Below, piece after piece: positions 21,147 through 23,096 of a stretch of DNA of 23,096 nucleotides. The notes under the pieces are model-generated. The model did no database searches. It was not told where the DNA came from and worked only from the letters and a program-made list of their open reading frames with translations. A program made the position numbers and the translations under genes. The stretch covers positions 7,819-30,914 of the forward strand of contig JAKCWW010005545.1 of assembly GCA_026260175.1 (NCBI GenBank). The letters run 5' to 3'. Positions within the stretch are counted from its first letter, which is position 1. Every line of letters begins with the position of its first letter. This stretch comes from Reticulitermes lucifugus. Its lineage: Eukaryota > Arthropoda > Insecta > Blattodea > Rhinotermitidae.

Positions 21147-22689
21147 TGAAATTAAAATATAACTTGTACATAAACAGAATATAGTAACAAATGCCATGGA
21201 GCAGAGTTATTTTCAAAAGCTACTTCTTGCTCAGCTAGTCAAGAAATCCTGGCCTTTTTGGAACCAAACGTTCATTACTCTGTTCACAAGAGCCCAAAAT
21301 GGTAAATGGTTCCACATATAAAAAAGTGCTGTATAACAGTAAGTTAGATCAAATTAAAATGAATTTAACCCTAAATCTTAATTAAGTACATTTATAATAC
21401 ATGATGCAGCATAAACAACTGCAGAATATTTTCATTTATTTATAGCGATTGTGGAATGCTGCTTTTACTTCACTTTTATGCAGACTGAAGCATTTGATTA
21501 CTCCCACCCCCCATCCTCACCCTGTACTAGGTTTGGAAGCAGAAGTCATGCCATGTGATACTTCATAAATTAAATTACACATCACAAGATTTTTTGCCAC
21601 AAAAATTATTTTATGGTTTCTCTTTAGAACCAAAATTCTCATCTCACAATATAGAATGTTTTGGAATGGTGTATTATGCAAGATTCTGAACGTTCAAGGT
21701 TTTCAAACATGAGCTTCTTTTATTATGTTGATGCTGGTGGAAATATTGGATTACTCTAGTAAAGCACTTCCCCTGCCTGATAGATGCAGTAAATTCTCAT
21801 GGATAAAGAATTGTGTAAGAAATAGGACAAATTGGAGAGAGAATATTTTTAGCCCAATGATGTTAATTGTTGTTAGTGATATTTTTCATAGACAATACAA
21901 AATACGAATTTATTGCCTGTAAATTTTCCATCTCCTGTCCTTGTTTATCATTTCCATTTTTGTGTCTTACACTTACAAAGATTGTTATGTGCGTGAACAA
22001 ATTAAAACGGCAACATTTGCTTTAGGTTTGATTGACCGTGTGCAGTACTACATTATTTTGAACAGATACTGATCTTATTAAAGGTAACAGAAGAATTACA
22101 GTTTTTTATAAACTAGAATGGAGACTTAAACGAATTATTTTCATTTGATTCAAAGACATAAGAAACTCATATCAGTTAAATAAACAGAAGATAAAGGATG
22201 ATGTAGGACAGCAGTTCTTGTGTGTAATTCATAGTTTGATTGTTTGTTACCCAGAAATGCAATGAGAAATTGCAGAAATTATTTAAATTTGTATTTGCTT
22301 TATTATTATTAATCTCTGCCACAATATTTGAACTTGACATCTTCATTGCTAGAAATTAAATTTATTCTGGTTTGTAAATGTTGGGCCATTACTGTACACC
22401 ATTTAGGCAGTAAGTGAACTTAGGAATCTTGTAAGAGTCAACAGCACTTGTGCCTTGTTTGTGACAGCTATGGTAGTCATGGGGGAATATTTTAAGGTGT
22501 TGGTAAGATAGATGGAAGAACTGAATTTGAATTTTCCAGATAATTTTTATTTGGTGCATATCACACTTCATTGAGACTTGATACACTCACCTTATGTGTG
22601 TACATTTCATACAGGGAAATAGAGATTGTGGGATATGTCTGGTCTCAGGGAAGGGTTGATAATGTATGATTGTTAGGGGTTTATACACA

Positions 22690-22770
22690 CTACACGTAGG
22701 CCTCGATTTGCTCCGGTCCAATTTGCGCCGATTCAGAATAACGCCGATTTTGAAACCAGGAGGTCAAGAA
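22690..22770. repeat. CpG-rich transposon-like patch with repeated gccgatt motifs
   Basis: Between 22699 and 22754 the motifs ctcgatttgctccg, tttgcgccgattc and aacgccgatttt follow one another at short spacing. This resembles the subterminal repeats of pogo/Tigger-like DNA transposons. An AT run (22777-22800) follows. No protein-coding part is visible. Confidence 0.4.
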
Positions 22771-22885
22771 GTAAAAAAATATATATATATATTATTATTT
22801 ATAACGTTTTACAATTTTTCTCGTACTGCTTCTTATACTAAATCGTAATTCTTACATCGCTGATTTTGAATAAAAATTATAAATA

Positions 22886-23096
22886 CAGTCATCTCTGCAA
22901 TTACGTATGTTTCGTTAACGAGAATTTGCTTTGAGATCGATTAATCGGTAAAAGCTGCTTGTAAAATGTAAACTTTTCCATATGCGATTTTGCTCTTATG
23001 CGATTTCATTCCCGGCGCTTTAATCTATCAAATGACAAATTTAATCTCTGCAGAGGTCCCGGGGTTATTTTTATCATGAAATTTTGATAGAAAGAA
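22886..23096. mobile_element. Probable end of a pogo/Tigger-type DNA transposon, cut by the window edge
   Basis: A sharp CAGTCATCTCTGC... terminus at 22886 is preceded by TA (22884-22885), the target site of Tc1/mariner-pogo elements. Downstream are the CpG-containing subterminal motifs typical of such ends: ttacgtatgtttcgttaacg, and tatgcgattt twice (22981, 22998). The opposite inverted repeat and any transposase would be beyond 23096. Assignment rests on style of sequence, not on a matched family. Confidence 0.45.

Larger units (their letters stand above)
20792..23096 (+). other. slo: slo intron downstream of the S6/linker exon (3' end outside window)
   Basis: Phase 2 intron of at least 2305 bp. 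No RCK1 sequence (HIVVCGHI or what follows it) and no second version of the linker exon is visible. Content is AT-rich up to about 22680: an AAATT run at 21127-21146, a C-rich patch near 21502-21522, otherwise nothing recognised. From about 22690 the sequence becomes CpG-rich and transposon-like. Confidence 0.75.

Noticed and set aside
22605-22660. catacag followed by a phase 2 frame with IEIVGYVW, faintly like the RCK1 opening HIVVCGHI
   Set aside because: Key residues differ, the next residues do not follow RCK1, and a stop occurs after about 17 codons.
1-23096. Prokaryotic-type systems (operons, CRISPR, phage, toxin-antitoxin), tRNA or rRNA genes
   Set aside because: Spliced animal gene structure throughout; the only tRNA-like promoter boxes belong to SINE-like repeats, and no regularly spaced repeat array was seen.

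Overview
This is an animal, almost certainly insect, nuclear genomic window. It holds part of one large intron-rich gene on the + strand: the large-conductance calcium- and voltage-activated potassium channel slowpoke (slo, BK/Slo1). Four coding exons are supported by conserved protein sequence, GT-AG borders and compatible phases: 2400-2511 (end of S2, S3), 3581-3732 (S4-S5), 5280-5447 (pore loop and first part of S6) and 20700-20791 (end of S6 and the linker to the first RCK domain). Joined, they give 524 coding bases with no stop and no gap. The gene is incomplete on both sides: the S0-S2 exons must lie before base 1, and the cytoplasmic RCK1/RCK2 exons after base 23096. Layout: 1-2399 is upstream intron, with a degenerate repeat at the left edge, a CpG-rich unrecognised stretch to about 1500, then AT-rich sequence carrying a perfect 174-bp palindrome that ends 86 bp before the first exon. 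Introns of 1069 and 1547 bp follow; the second contains the decayed 3' end of a non-LTR retrotransposon on the - strand with a GAT-type tail. A 15252-bp intron (5448-20699) separates the pore exon from the S6-linker exon. It holds two tRNA-derived SINE-like copies, an old foldback element of about 300 bp, short tandem repeats and microsatellites, but no further exon that I can recognise. The window ends in intron with CpG-rich, transposon-like DNA and what looks like the end of a pogo/Tigger-type DNA transposon. Organism: the channel protein is insect-type, with the pore segment ending [18 protein letters not shown]. The long introns, CpG-poor intron sequence and the SINE body type would suit a hemimetabolous, perhaps polyneopteran, insect (cockroach, termite, stick insect or orthopteran). 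That last step is inference from memory of such repeats. I see no bacterial-style operon, CRISPR array, phage or other prokaryotic system. The most unusual items are the perfect spacer-free palindrome beside a slo exon and the weak, possibly duplicated 5' splice site of the last exon.
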